Part shown: one piece after another, positions 1 to 8,539 of the stretch
Position numbering within the stretch: position 1 is the first letter of the stretch
Layout: every line of letters starts with the position of its first letter
Assembly (NCBI RefSeq): GCF_000006945.2
Contig: NC_003197.2
Coordinates: 4,154,001-4,218,000 of the forward strand
Direction of reading: 5' to 3'
DNA length: 64,000 nucleotides
From: Salmonella enterica subsp. enterica serovar Typhimurium str. LT2
Lineage (GTDB): Bacteria; Pseudomonadota; Gammaproteobacteria; Enterobacterales; Enterobacteriaceae
Made by a program: the position numbers and the translations under genes
The notes under the pieces: generated by a model
Told to the model about the DNA's origin: nothing
The model's database searches: none
Seen by the model: the letters and a program-made list of their open reading frames with translations, nothing else

Positions 1-702
1 AAAGGGCTTGGCCCTGCCAGTCTGGCGCTACGTCTCTCGGCATTGCGAAGCTTTTTTGACTGGTTAGTCAGTCAGGGCGAATTGAAAGCTAACCCGGCAA
101 AGGGTGTCTCCGCACCGAAAGCGCCGCGTCATCTGCCGAAAAATATTGATGTCGACGACGTTAACCGCCTGCTGGACATCGATCTTAACGATCCGCTCGC
201 CGTACGTGATCGGGCGATGCTGGAGGTCATGTACGGCGCGGGGCTGCGTTTATCCGAACTGGTTGGCCTGGATATAAAGCACCTCGATCTCGATACCGGA
301 GAAGTGTGGGTAATGGGTAAAGGCAGCAAAGAGCGACGCCTGCCGATTGGCCGTAACGCGGTGACGTGGATTGAGCACTGGTTGGATCTGCGCGGCCTGT
401 TCGCCAGCGATGAAGAGGCGTTATTCCTGTCGAAGCTCGGCAAGCGTATCTCCGCGCGCAATGTCCAAAAACGGTTCGCCGAATGGGGCATAAAGCAGGG
501 GCTAAACAGCCACGTGCATCCACATAAGCTGCGCCATTCGTTCGCGACCCATATGCTGGAATCGAGCGGCGATCTGCGCGGCGTGCAAGAGCTGCTGGGT
601 CATGCCAACCTTTCCACCACCCAAATTTATACTCATCTTGATTTTCAACATCTTGCTTCAGTGTACGACGCGGCGCATCCGCGCGCTAAACGGGGGAAAT
701 AA
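1..702 (+). CDS. xerC: Tyrosine recombinase XerC (5' end outside window)
   Basis: XerC acts with XerD at chromosomal dif to resolve chromosome dimers. The reading frame is open from base 1, so the N-terminal part of the roughly 300-residue protein (about 65 residues) lies outside the window; the visible 233 codons hold the end of the SAM-like N-domain and the whole catalytic domain. The tyrosine-recombinase residues can be read in order: Arg in GAGLRLSEL, Lys in [10 protein letters not shown], HxxR in HKLRHSF, His in LLGHANL and the nucleophile Tyr in STTQIYTH. The TAA stop shares one base with the ATG of yigB, so the two genes are translationally coupled in the known dapF-yigA-xerC-yigB-uvrD order. 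Confidence 0.98.
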
Positions 703-1418
703 TGCGTTTTTACCGGCCTTTGGGGCGTATTGCCGCGCTCACCTTTGACCTGGATGATACCCTTTATGATAACCGTCCGGTGATTTTGCGTACTGAGCAG
801 GAAGCGCTCGCTTTTATGCAGAATTATCACCCGTCGCTACGTTCGTTTCAAAACGTCGATTTACAGCGGATACGGCAGGCGGTGCGTGAAGCGGAGCCGG
901 AAATCTATCATGACGTTACCCGCTGGCGCCATCGCGCGATAGAGCAGGCCATGCGGGATGCGGGATTATCGGCGCAGGAGGCCATTGCCGGCGCGAATGC
1001 GGCGATGATGCATTTTGCCAAATGGCGCAGCCAGATTGAGGTTCCGCAGGCTACCCATGAGACGTTACAGCAGCTTGCGAAAAAATGGCCGCTGGTGGCG
1101 ATCACTAACGGCAATGCCCAGCCGGAACTGTTTGGCCTCGGCGATTACTTTAAGTTTGTACTGCGCGCCGGCCCGGATGGACGTTCCAAGCCCTTTAGCG
1201 ACATGTATTTCCTGGCGGCGGAAAAACTGCATGTGCCGATCGGCGAGATCCTGCATGTCGGCGATGATCTGACTACCGATGTGGCTGGCGCTATTCGCTG
1301 TGGGATGCAGGCCTGCTGGATTAAACCTGAAAATGCCGACCTGATGCGGACGCAGGACAGCCGTTTACTGCCGCATATCGAAATTTCGCGGTTGGCATCT
1401 CTCACCTCGCTGATATAA
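702..1418 (+). CDS. yigB: HAD-family flavin-pathway phosphatase YigB
   Basis: A 238-residue haloacid-dehalogenase phosphatase. Motif I is DLDDTLYD near residue 16 (nucleophile first Asp, acid/base second Asp), motif II is the Thr of AITNG, and motif IV is GDDLTTD. In E. coli the orthologue dephosphorylates FMN and the riboflavin intermediate 5-amino-6-(5-phospho-D-ribitylamino)uracil; that function is taken from the family. The ATG overlaps the xerC stop by one base, so it follows xerC in the same transcript. The uvrD promoter lies in its last 27 bases. Confidence 0.95.
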   Translation: MRFYRPLGRIAALTFDLDDTLYDNRPVILRTEQEALAFMQNYHPSLRSFQNVDLQRIRQAVREAEPEIYHDVTRWRHRAIEQAMRDAGLSAQEAIAGANAAMMHFAKWRSQIEVPQATHETLQQLAKKWPLVAITNGNAQPELFGLGDYFKFVLRAGPDGRSKPFSDMYFLAAEKLHVPIGEILHVGDDLTTDVAGAIRCGMQACWIKPENADLMRTQDSRLLPHIEISRLASLTSLI

Positions 1419-1446
1419 TCACCAGTAGTTCTGTATAAATTCCCAG
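1392..1446 (+). promoter_or_regulatory. uvrD promoter with LexA (SOS) box
   Basis: A -35 TTGGCA (1392-1397) and a perfect -10 TATAAT (1414-1419) are separated by 16 bases, placing the start near 1426. Directly downstream, 1431-1446 reads CTG-N10-CAG (CTGTATAAATTCCCAG), the LexA core consensus, where it would block RNA polymerase. E. coli uvrD is a known SOS gene with a LexA site at the same place. The promoter overlaps the end of yigB, so uvrD has its own SOS-inducible start as well as read-through from xerC-yigB. Confidence 0.85.
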
Positions 1447-1451
1447 TTATT

Positions 1452-1518
1452 CTGGCGGATGGCGCTATGCTTATCCGCCCTACGATAAGTAGCCCCGGTA
1501 AGCGAAGCGCCACCGGGC
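1452..1518. repeat. REP/BIME-like palindrome in the uvrD leader
   Basis: Two GC-rich imperfect palindromes follow each other: GGCGGATGGCGC...TTATCCGCC (1453-1479) and CCCGGTAAGCG...CGCCACCGGG (1494-1518). They resemble repetitive extragenic palindromes. The element sits between the LexA-controlled start and the uvrD ATG, so it is transcribed into the uvrD 5' leader. Confidence 0.8.
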
Positions 1519-1553
1519 GTTTTTAGTTTTCATGTTTTTACGCGGCGGTGCCA

Positions 1554-3716
1554 ATGGACGTTTCTTACCTGCTCGACAGCCTTAATGATAAACAGCGCGA
1601 AGCGGTGGCCGCGCCACGTAGCAACATGCTGGTGCTGGCGGGCGCGGGAAGCGGGAAAACCCGCGTGCTGGTGCACCGTATCGCCTGGTTACTGAGCGTA
1701 GAAAACAACTCGCCATATTCCATCATGGCGGTGACCTTTACCAATAAAGCGGCGGCGGAAATGCGCCATCGTATTGGCCAGTTGATGGGGACCAGCCAGG
1801 GCGGAATGTGGGTAGGGACGTTCCACGGTCTGGCGCACCGCCTGCTGCGCGCGCATCATATGGACGCTAATTTGCCGCAGGATTTCCAGATTCTCGACAG
1901 CGAAGATCAGATGCGTTTGCTTAAACGCCTGATTAAGGCGATGAATCTTGATGAGAAGCAGTGGCCGCCGCGTCAGGCGATGTGGTACATCAATAGCCAG
2001 AAAGACGAAGGGCTACGCCCGCACCATATCCAAAGCTATGGCAACCCGGTGGAGCAGACCTGGCAGAAGGTGTATCAGGCCTATCAGGAAGCGTGCGATC
2101 GCGCTGGTCTGGTGGATTTTGCCGAGCTACTGCTGCGCGCTCATGAACTATGGCTGAACAAGCCGCACATCCTGCAACACTATCGCGAGCGGTTTACTAA
2201 CATCCTGGTGGACGAATTCCAGGATACCAACAACATTCAGTACGCCTGGGTTCGTCTGCTGGCGGGCGATACCGGTAAGGTGATGATTGTCGGCGACGAT
2301 GACCAGTCGATCTACGGCTGGCGCGGGGCCCAGGTAGAGAACATCCAGCGCTTCCTCAATGATTTCCCCGGCGCGCAGACCATTCGTCTGGAGCAGAATT
2401 ACCGCTCGACCAGCAACATCCTTAGCGCGGCGAACGCTCTGATTGAGAATAACAATGGGCGTTTGGGTAAAAAGCTGTGGACTGACGGCGTTGACGGCGA
2501 ACCGATATCGCTGTACTGCGCTTTCAACGAACTGGATGAAGCGCGCTTTGTGGTTAACCGTATCAAAACCTGGCAGGACAACGGCGGCGCGCTTGCGCAA
2601 TGCGCCATTCTTTATCGCAGCAACGCCCAGTCGCGCGTGCTGGAAGAAGCGTTATTACAGGCCAGTATGCCGTACCGCATTTACGGCGGTATGCGCTTCT
2701 TCGAACGCCAGGAGATCAAAGATGCGCTCTCTTATCTGCGTTTGATTGCCAATCGCAACGATGATGCCGCCTTTGAACGCGTGGTGAATACCCCAACGCG
2801 CGGTATCGGCGACCGCACGCTGGACGTGGTGCGCCAGACCTCGCGCGATCGCCAGCTAACATTGTGGCAGGTGTGCCGTGAATTGTTACAGGAAAAAGCC
2901 CTGGCCGGGCGTGCGGCCAGCGCGCTGCAACGCTTTATGGAACTGATCGACGCCCTGGCGCAGGAAACCGCCGACATGCCGCTGCATGTGCAGACTGACC
3001 GGGTGATCAAAGATTCCGGCCTGCGCACCATGTATGAGCAAGAAAAAGGCGAGAAAGGCCAGACGCGCATCGAAAACTTAGAGGAACTGGTGACGGCAAC
3101 GCGGCAGTTCAGCTACAACGACGAAGATGAAGATTTGATGCCGTTGCAGGCCTTCCTCTCTCACGCGGCGCTGGAAGCGGGCGAGGGGCAGGCGGATACC
3201 TGGCAGGATGCGGTACAGCTGATGACGCTGCACTCGGCCAAAGGCCTGGAGTTTCCGCAGGTGTTTATCGTCGGGATGGAAGAGGGGATGTTCCCCAGCC
3301 AGATGTCGCTGGATGAGGGCGGGCGTTTGGAAGAGGAGCGTCGTCTGGCCTACGTCGGCGTTACCCGTGCCATGCAGAAACTGACGCTAACCTATGCCGA
3401 AACTCGCCGTCTGTATGGTAAAGAGGTTTATCATCGCCCGTCGCGTTTCATCGGCGAGTTGCCGGAGGAGTGCGTGGAAGAGGTCCGTCTGCGCGCCACC
3501 GTCAGTCGTCCGGTGAGCCATCAACGAATGGGAACGCCGCTGGCGGAAAACGACACAGGCTACAAACTCGGCCAACGCGTGCGCCATGCGAAGTTCGGCG
3601 AGGGAACTATTGTCAACCTGGAGGGCAGCGGCGAGCATAGCCGGTTGCAGGTGGCTTTTCAGGGGCAAGGGATCAAATGGCTGGTTGCCGCGTATGCGAA
3701 GCTGGAAACGGTTTGA
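1554..3716 (+). CDS. uvrD: DNA helicase II UvrD
   Basis: A 720-residue superfamily 1A 3'-to-5' helicase of nucleotide excision repair and methyl-directed mismatch repair. Walker A is GAGSGKT at residues 30-36, motif II is DEFQDTN, motif III covers GDDDQSIYGWRG, motif IV includes EQNYRST, and motif VI lies around RRLAYVGVTRA. An in-frame GTG lies two codons upstream, but the ATG at 1554 gives the conserved MDVSYLLDSL start and exactly the E. coli length. The C-terminal tail with the Tudor-like fold (KLGQRVRHAKFGEGTI) is complete. It is expressed from an SOS promoter. Confidence 0.98.
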   Translation: MDVSYLLDSLNDKQREAVAAPRSNMLVLAGAGSGKTRVLVHRIAWLLSVENNSPYSIMAVTFTNKAAAEMRHRIGQLMGTSQGGMWVGTFHGLAHRLLRAHHMDANLPQDFQILDSEDQMRLLKRLIKAMNLDEKQWPPRQAMWYINSQKDEGLRPHHIQSYGNPVEQTWQKVYQAYQEACDRAGLVDFAELLLRAHELWLNKPHILQHYRERFTNILVDEFQDTNNIQYAWVRLLAGDTGKVMIVGDDDQSIYGWRGAQVENIQRFLNDFPGAQTIRLEQNYRSTSNILSAANALIENNNGRLGKKLWTDGVDGEPISLYCAFNELDEARFVVNRIKTWQDNGGALAQCAILYRSNAQSRVLEEALLQASMPYRIYGGMRFFERQEIKDALSYLRLIANRNDDAAFERVVNTPTRGIGDRTLDVVRQTSRDRQLTLWQVCRELLQEKALAGRAASALQRFMELIDALAQETADMPLHVQTDRVIKDSGLRTMYEQEKGEKGQTRIENLEELVTATRQFSYNDEDEDLMPLQAFLSHAALEAGEGQADTWQDAVQLMTLHSAKGLEFPQVFIVGMEEGMFPSQMSLDEGGRLEEERRLAYVGVTRAMQKLTLTYAETRRLYGKEVYHRPSRFIGELPEECVEEVRLRATVSRPVSHQRMGTPLAENDTGYKLGQRVRHAKFGEGTIVNLEGSGEHSRLQVAFQGQGIKWLVAAYAKLETV

Positions 3717-3729
3717 CCGACTCTCATAG

Positions 3730-3812
3730 TGCCGGATGGCGCGTCTTATCCGGCCTACGCGCTGGCTAACATTTTGATTTGTAGGCCGGATAAGGCGAAG
3801 CCGCCATCCGGC
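3730..3812. repeat. BIME (paired REP elements) between uvrD and corA
   Basis: Two REP units face each other: GCCGGATGGCGCG...TTATCCGGCCTAC (3731-3760) and GTAGGCCGGATAAGGCG...CGCCATCCGGC (3781-3812). The consensus is typical of enteric REP elements. It lies just after the uvrD stop and may stabilise or terminate the transcript. Confidence 0.9.
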
Positions 3813-3914
3813 GATATATTGATGTTAATATTCTGAAATCATAGATAAATACTCTCACTCTGCTAACCTTTCTGCATAAGGGGAAATTATTGCTTTTTCG
3901 CGTTTCGTTGCGTG

Positions 3915-3943
3915 TTGACGGCAAATTTTTGCTGGCGTAACAT
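3915..3943 (+). promoter_or_regulatory. Predicted corA promoter
   Basis: A -35 TTGACG (3915-3920) and a -10 TAACAT (3938-3943) are spaced by 17 bases. This predicts a start near 3950 and a leader of about 240 bases before the corA ATG, long enough to contain the corL peptide gene and its downstream hairpin. Position inferred from consensus only. Confidence 0.65.
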
Positions 3944-3975
3944 GCGCCCACGATTACGCTAAGAGGACATTCGCC

Positions 3976-4032
3976 TTGGACACACCCAGTAGATACTGGC
4001 TCATTATCCTGTCATCCAGGATCAACTCCTAA
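3976..4032 (+). CDS. corL: Short leader ORF upstream of corA (candidate corL)
   Basis: An 18-codon frame starts with TTG at 3976, after an AGAGGA ribosome-binding site (3962-3967) nine bases upstream, and ends in TAA at 4030-4032. The peptide reads LDTPSRYWLIILSSRINS (Met at position 1 if initiated). Salmonella corA is reported to carry a leader ORF, corL, whose translation controls Rho-dependent termination before corA; the position here fits, but I cannot verify that this exact frame is the published one. The stop codon runs directly into a hairpin at 4031-4058, as expected for a translation-sensitive attenuator. Confidence 0.6.
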   Translation: MDTPSRYWLIILSSRINS

Positions 4033-4058
4033 GGCTATCCCTTTTTGCTGATAGCCTT
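4031..4058 (+). promoter_or_regulatory. corA leader hairpin
   Basis: A perfect nine-base stem AAGGCTATC (4031-4039) / GATAGCCTT (4050-4058) starts inside the corL stop codon. No U-tract follows, so it is not an intrinsic terminator. Ribosomes ending at corL would disrupt it. A role in Rho- or Mg-responsive control is an inference from the literature on corA leaders. Confidence 0.65.
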
Positions 4059-4187
4059 AGCGGTTGTCAGCGACCTTTCATTTTTTCCCGTCGCGTTGAG
4101 TCAGGCTGTTTAATGGTCTGAAACCCAATTTGTTTCTGTGTGCCCATCTGAACTGTCCGATATTTTTACGCATTGGGAGTCCCGGTC

Positions 4188-5138
4188 ATGCTGAGCGCAT
4201 TTCAACTGGAAAAAAACCGACTGACCCGGCTGGAAGTCGAGGAGTCACAAAGCCTGATTGATGCCGTATGGGTCGATTTGGTCGAACCGGACGACGACGA
4301 GCGATTGCGCGTACAATCTGAGCTGGGCCAGAGTCTGGCGACGCGTCCTGAACTGGAAGATATCGAAGCATCCGCGCGCTTCTTTGAAGACGAAGACGGA
4401 CTGCATATCCACTCCTTCTTCTTCTTCGAAGATGCGGAAGATCATGCCGGTAACTCTACGGTGGCATTCACTATTCGCGATGGCCGTCTGTTTACGCTGC
4501 GTGAACGCGAACTGCCCGCCTTCCGTTTGTATCGTATGCGCGCCCGCAGCCAGGCGATGGTCGACGGTAATGCTTATGAATTACTGCTCGATCTGTTCGA
4601 AACTAAAATTGAACAGTTGGCGGATGAAATCGAAAACATCTACAGCGATCTGGAAAAACTGAGCCGCGTCATTATGGAAGGGCATCAGGGCGATGAATAC
4701 GACGAAGCGCTCTCCACGCTGGCGGAACTGGAAGATATCGGCTGGAAGGTACGCCTGTGTCTGATGGATACCCAACGCGCGCTGAACTTCCTGGTGCGCA
4801 AGGCGCGCTTACCGGGCGGACAGCTGGAGCAGGCGCGTGAGATCCTGCGCGATATCGAATCTCTGCTGCCGCACAATGAATCGCTGTTCCAGAAGGTGAA
4901 CTTCCTGATGCAGGCGGCGATGGGTTTCATCAACATCGAGCAGAACCGTATTATCAAAATCTTCTCGGTGGTTTCCGTGGTGTTCCTGCCGCCGACGCTG
5001 GTCGCTTCCAGCTATGGGATGAACTTCGAGTTTATGCCGGAACTGAAGTGGAGCTTTGGTTATCCAGGCGCGATTATCTTTATGATTCTGGCGGGGCTTG
5101 CGCCGTATTTGTACTTTAAGCGCAAGAACTGGCTGTAA
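4188..5138 (+). CDS. corA: Magnesium/cobalt/nickel channel CorA
   Basis: A 316-residue inner-membrane Mg2+ channel, the principal constitutive magnesium uptake route. A large acidic cytoplasmic N-domain (about residues 1-250) with long helices is followed by two transmembrane helices at the C-terminus; the signature YGMN filter lies between them (SSYGMNFEFMPEL). The ATG at 4188 is chosen over an upstream in-frame start five codons earlier because it gives MLSAFQLE, the E. coli N-terminus, and has GGGAG upstream. It stands alone behind a long regulated leader. Confidence 0.98.
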   Translation: MLSAFQLEKNRLTRLEVEESQSLIDAVWVDLVEPDDDERLRVQSELGQSLATRPELEDIEASARFFEDEDGLHIHSFFFFEDAEDHAGNSTVAFTIRDGRLFTLRERELPAFRLYRMRARSQAMVDGNAYELLLDLFETKIEQLADEIENIYSDLEKLSRVIMEGHQGDEYDEALSTLAELEDIGWKVRLCLMDTQRALNFLVRKARLPGGQLEQAREILRDIESLLPHNESLFQKVNFLMQAAMGFINIEQNRIIKIFSVVSVVFLPPTLVASSYGMNFEFMPELKWSFGYPGAIIFMILAGLAPYLYFKRKNWL

Positions 5139-5151
5139 GACATTAAGGCCA

Positions 5152-5181
5152 GGGTGATTCAGCTGCGGCTGAACCACCCTG
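5152..5181. repeat. Inverted repeat between convergent corA and yigF
   Basis: AGGGTGATTCAG / CTGAACCACCCT form a stem of about 12 base pairs with one G-T pair around a six-base loop. It lies between the corA stop and the yigF stop, genes that run towards each other. There is no clear T-run on either side, so a terminator role is only likely from its position. Confidence 0.55.
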
Positions 5182-5186
5182 AAAAG

Positions 5187-5567
5187 TTACAGGCTCCAGG
5201 TATTGATACCTTTAACCTCTTTTTCATAGAACCACTTATTTGTATTGACGCCGACATAAGCTGCGACAACAAGTCCAAGTATGTTAACGCCGATTAATGC
5301 TCCAATAAATATTGCAACGATCCCTAATAAAATAACTATAATTGCTTTTTTCCACAGACCCAGTACAAACAAATAAATCCATGAGAAGAAAAAGGCAATA
5401 AAGTTTATTTGAATAGTCAACCGTTGTCGGGGCTTTAATGCTTTAAATGCCTGTTTATATTCTGGGCTTACTTTCCAAAATCCAGGGAAACCATGTTGAT
5501 CGTAAAATGAAAAACGGTATTTCCATTTTTCAGATAGCGAACCATCATTAATATAATCCTTGTCCAT
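5187..5567 (-). CDS. yigF: Inner-membrane protein YigF, DUF2628 type
   Basis: A 126-residue protein of unknown function, the same length as E. coli YigF. The N-terminal third is cytoplasmic and aromatic (KWKYRFSFYDQHGFPGFW), as in DUF2628 proteins, followed by two to three hydrophobic segments (around FIAFFFSWIYLFVLGLW and IVILLGIVAIFIGALIGVNILGLVVAAYVG). GGAG lies just upstream of its ATG. It begins 15 bases after the yigG stop, so the two form an operon. Both genes are clearly more AT-rich than corA and rarD, suggesting a less constrained or exchanged segment. Confidence 0.85.
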   Translation of the reverse strand: MDKDYINDGSLSEKWKYRFSFYDQHGFPGFWKVSPEYKQAFKALKPRQRLTIQINFIAFFFSWIYLFVLGLWKKAIIVILLGIVAIFIGALIGVNILGLVVAAYVGVNTNKWFYEKEVKGINTWSL

Positions 5568-5582
5568 GTAAACTCCATTAAA

Positions 5583-5984
5583 TTACTTGTTGAGTGAATT
5601 CGAATCCGGGGGGGCCAGAAGTAGCAGAGAAAAGGTTGCAAAATACCAGATTAGAAAAAGAGGCATACCAAAGCCATCGCAAGCGAAATCTTCAGCAACC
5701 ATTATCACGAAGGAGGCAATATAGATTACAAGCGTACCCCATACATAGAATTTTATATATTCAAAGCCACTGTCTCTGAATCGCTGACAGTTTAAATTAA
5801 TGACGAGATAATGTAGTAAAATTGTGAATAAAATTGCCAGTATCACAAAGCTTAAATATAATAAAACCCCAACCAAAATGGAAAATATTATATTTATTAG
5901 CGCGAATGATAATAAATAACGACATCTGGAAACACATCTCTCAGATGAAGGAATAAAAACACTTAACATTAATTTCACATCCAT
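5583..5984 (-). CDS. yigG: Inner-membrane protein YigG, DUF805-like
   Basis: A small polytopic membrane protein of unknown function. The motif NCQRFRDSGFEY between hydrophobic segments resembles the arginine-rich loop of DUF805 proteins. The start is uncertain: an upstream Met (6041) would place a strong hairpin inside the coding region, so I chose the Met at 5984 (133 residues); a further Met at 5969 is possible. None has a good ribosome-binding site. A run of seven C (7 G on the plus strand, 5608-5614) lies near the C-terminus and could slip. It is the first gene of yigG-yigF. Confidence 0.7.
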   Translation of the reverse strand: MDVKLMLSVFIPSSERCVSRCRYLLSFALINIIFSILVGVLLYLSFVILAILFTILLHYLVINLNCQRFRDSGFEYIKFYVWGTLVIYIASFVIMVAEDFACDGFGMPLFLIWYFATFSLLLLAPPDSNSLNK

Positions 5985-6011
5985 ATGTTGGGTTACGTCG
6001 TTAGCATGACA

Positions 6012-6043
6012 ATATGCTACCCCCCTTACAAGGGGAGGCATAT
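6012..6043. terminator. Strong hairpin between rarD and yigG
   Basis: ATATGC and CCCC pair with GGGG and GCATAT across a short loop, followed on the plus strand by a T-run (6043-6048). It lies downstream of rarD and upstream of yigG on the minus strand, so it probably marks the end of the yigI-rarD transcript, although the U-tract faces the other way. Confidence 0.55.
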
Positions 6044-6075
6044 TTTTTCAGATTATATTTAGAATAATAGTCGCG

Positions 6076-6960
6076 TTATTTTTTACGCTGCGTATAAATC
6101 GCATCCATCACGAAAATCGCCAGCGCGACCCAGATAAACGCAAATGTCACCATCTTATCCGCGCCCGGCACTTCGCCATAAAACGTCACCGCCAGTAAAA
6201 ACATCAGCGTTGGGCCGATATACTGGAAAAAGCCCAGTGTAGAAAGACGCAGACGCGTAGCCGCTCCGGTGAAGCACAGCAGCGGAATCGTAGTGACCAC
6301 ACCCGCCGCCATTAACAGCAAGTTCAACGATAGTGCGTTTTGCCCCATATGGCTGGTAGGGCTATCGGCGATGCCAAACAGATAAATCGCGGCGACCGGC
6401 AACAGCCATAGCGTTTCAACCAGCATACCCGTCTGCGCTTCAACGGCGATCTTCTTACGCACCAGGCCGTAAAACGCAAAACTAAACGCCAGCCCCAGCG
6501 CGATAATCGGCAGCGAGCCAAAGGTCCAGAGTTGCACCAGCACGCCGCACACCGCCAGAATCACCGCCAGCCACTGCATTCGACGGAAGCGTTCGCCAAG
6601 AAAAATCATCCCCAGCAAGATGTTAACCAGCGGATTAATGAAATAACCCAGGCTGGCCTCCAGCATATGGTGATTATTTACCGCCCAAATGAACAATAGC
6701 CAGTTACCGCCGACCAGTACGGCGGACAGGGCCAGCAGGAAAATCTTCTTTGGCGTTTTCAGTAAGCGCTTAACCTGTCGCCACTGCCGGCTGACGCTAA
6801 GCAGCGCCACCATAAAGAAAAATGACCAAATCACGCGGTGCGTCAGGATCTCATCTGCGGGAACGTAATAGATCAGCTTGAAATACGCGGGGGCGATCCC
6901 CCAAATAAAATAGGCGGCAAGAGCGAGTAATACGCCCTGCCGTGTTTGTTTTGCGTCCAT
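6076..6960 (-). CDS. rarD: RarD, EamA/DMT-family permease
   Basis: A 294-residue inner-membrane protein of the drug/metabolite transporter superfamily, with about ten hydrophobic helices in two EamA repeats. The N-terminus MDAKQTRQGVLLALAAYFIWG and NHHMLEASLGYFINPLVN match E. coli RarD nearly exactly. The name reflects a weak link to chloramphenicol tolerance; the natural substrate is unknown. It starts 43 bases downstream of yigI on the same strand and probably shares its transcript. Confidence 0.95.
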   Translation of the reverse strand: MDAKQTRQGVLLALAAYFIWGIAPAYFKLIYYVPADEILTHRVIWSFFFMVALLSVSRQWRQVKRLLKTPKKIFLLALSAVLVGGNWLLFIWAVNNHHMLEASLGYFINPLVNILLGMIFLGERFRRMQWLAVILAVCGVLVQLWTFGSLPIIALGLAFSFAFYGLVRKKIAVEAQTGMLVETLWLLPVAAIYLFGIADSPTSHMGQNALSLNLLLMAAGVVTTIPLLCFTGAATRLRLSTLGFFQYIGPTLMFLLAVTFYGEVPGADKMVTFAFIWVALAIFVMDAIYTQRKK

Positions 6961-7003
6961 CCGGAAAACTCGTATCTGAAGTGTAACAACAGTTTACCTG
7001 CTT

Positions 7004-7471
7004 TTATCCCACCATATAAGTAGCGGTGGCGCTGGCGATGTACAGCTGATCTTCATTGTGTAATTCCACGCGGGCGACGGCCACTTTATTCCCTGCGCGC
7101 AGCAGGCTACTGGTGGCCGTAAAGCGGTTGCCTCTGCCCGGACGCAGGTAATCGACGCGCAGGTCAATCGTTCCCATCCGCGACAGGCGCTGGCGTAGTT
7201 CATCTTCGCTGATGGTTTCGTGGCGAGTTAGCGTGCTGCCGACGCATACCAGTCCGGCGGCGACATCCAGCGCAGAGGCGATCACGCCGCCGTGTAAAAT
7301 GCTTTGCGCCCAGTTGCCGACCATCATCGGCTGGTTGTTGAAGGCCAGTTGGGCGAACGCTTTTTCATAGCGTTCCAGCTCCAGCCCTAACGCCCGATTA
7401 AACGGCATGTGGTAGACAAACATTTCACCCACTAATTTCAGAGCTTGTTCAGCGGTAAGTACAGCGGACAT
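7004..7471 (-). CDS. yigI: Hotdog-fold acyl-CoA thioesterase YigI
   Basis: A 155-residue single hotdog-domain thioesterase (PaaI/YdiI type). The core has the pattern [14 protein letters not shown], in which the Asp/Glu-bearing helix forms the active site. In E. coli it hydrolyses medium- and long-chain acyl-CoA. A Met six codons upstream exists, but the start at 7471 ([11 protein letters not shown]) matches the E. coli N-terminus and has AGGA seven bases before it. It is divergent from pldA and upstream of rarD. Confidence 0.92.
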
Positions 7472-7635
7472 AGATTCCTGACACCTCATTAGTTAATGAA
7501 ATGTTGATATTATGCTTCTTAATTGTTGTTTTCTACTTTAAGAAGGGATAACTAACGGCTATGTGTGTAAATATGTAAAAATGGTTGGCAGAGAATGATT
7601 CAAGCTGAAAATACTTCGTCAGGAGAACGTCAAGA

Positions 7636-8505
7636 ATGCGGGCGATTTTGAGAGGGTTGTTGCCAGCCACGCTACTGCCATTAGCGGCATATGCACAAGA
7701 AGCTACGATAAAAGAGGTTCATGATGCGCCTGCAGTACGGGGAAGTATCATCGCTAACATGCTACAGGAGCATGATAACCCTTTTACGCTTTACCCTTAT
7801 GACACGAACTACTTGATCTACACGAACACCAGCGATCTGAACAAAGAGGCCATAAGTACCTACAACTGGTCTGAAAACGCACGTAAAGATGAAGTGAAAT
7901 TTCAGTTGAGCCTGGCGTTTCCGCTGTGGCGCGGAATACTGGGGCCGAACTCGGTACTGGGCGCTTCCTATACGCAGAAATCCTGGTGGCAGCTTTCCAA
8001 CAGTAAAGAGTCTTCGCCGTTTCGCGAAACCAACTACGAACCGCAGCTTTTTCTTGGTTTTGCTACCGATTATCGCTTTGCCGGCTGGACGCTGCGCGAC
8101 GTAGAGATGGGCTACAACCATGACTCTAACGGACGTTCGGACCCCACCTCGCGTAGCTGGAACCGTCTGTATACCCGTCTGATGGCCGAAAACGGTAACT
8201 GGCTGGTAGAGGTCAAACCGTGGTACGTGATTGGCAGTACCGATGATAATCCGGACATCACCAAATATATGGGTTATTACCAGCTTAAAATCGGTTATCA
8301 CCTGGGCGAGGCGGTATTAAGCGCCAAAGGCCAGTACAACTGGAATACAGGCTACGGCGGCGCGGAAGTTGGATTAAGCTATCCGGTCACTAAACATGTC
8401 CGGCTTTATACCCAGGTGTACAGCGGCTATGGCGAATCGCTGATCGACTATAATTTTAATCAGACACGTGTCGGCGTCGGCGTGATGCTTAACGATATCT
8501 TCTGA
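7636..8505 (+). CDS. pldA: Outer-membrane phospholipase A PldA
   Basis: A 289-residue, 12-stranded outer-membrane beta-barrel that degrades phospholipids mislocalised to the outer leaflet. A signal peptide of 20 residues ends AAYA before QEATIKEV. The catalytic triad is readable in GYNHDSNGRSDPTSRSWNR: His162 and Ser164 with Asn176 (142, 144, 156 in the mature protein). The protein ends in an aromatic residue (NDIF), the outer-membrane assembly signal. AGGAGA precedes the ATG. A terminator follows at 8540. Confidence 0.98.
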   Translation: MRAILRGLLPATLLPLAAYAQEATIKEVHDAPAVRGSIIANMLQEHDNPFTLYPYDTNYLIYTNTSDLNKEAISTYNWSENARKDEVKFQLSLAFPLWRGILGPNSVLGASYTQKSWWQLSNSKESSPFRETNYEPQLFLGFATDYRFAGWTLRDVEMGYNHDSNGRSDPTSRSWNRLYTRLMAENGNWLVEVKPWYVIGSTDDNPDITKYMGYYQLKIGYHLGEAVLSAKGQYNWNTGYGGAEVGLSYPVTKHVRLYTQVYSGYGESLIDYNFNQTRVGVGVMLNDIF

Positions 8506-8539
8506 TTGGATTGTGTTTTAAACATTGCAGTTTCTCTCG

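Noticed and set aside
3942..3962. Six-codon frame MRPRLR upstream of corA as the leader peptide
   Set aside because: It has no ribosome-binding site and starts before or at the predicted transcription start; the frame at 3976 is better supported.
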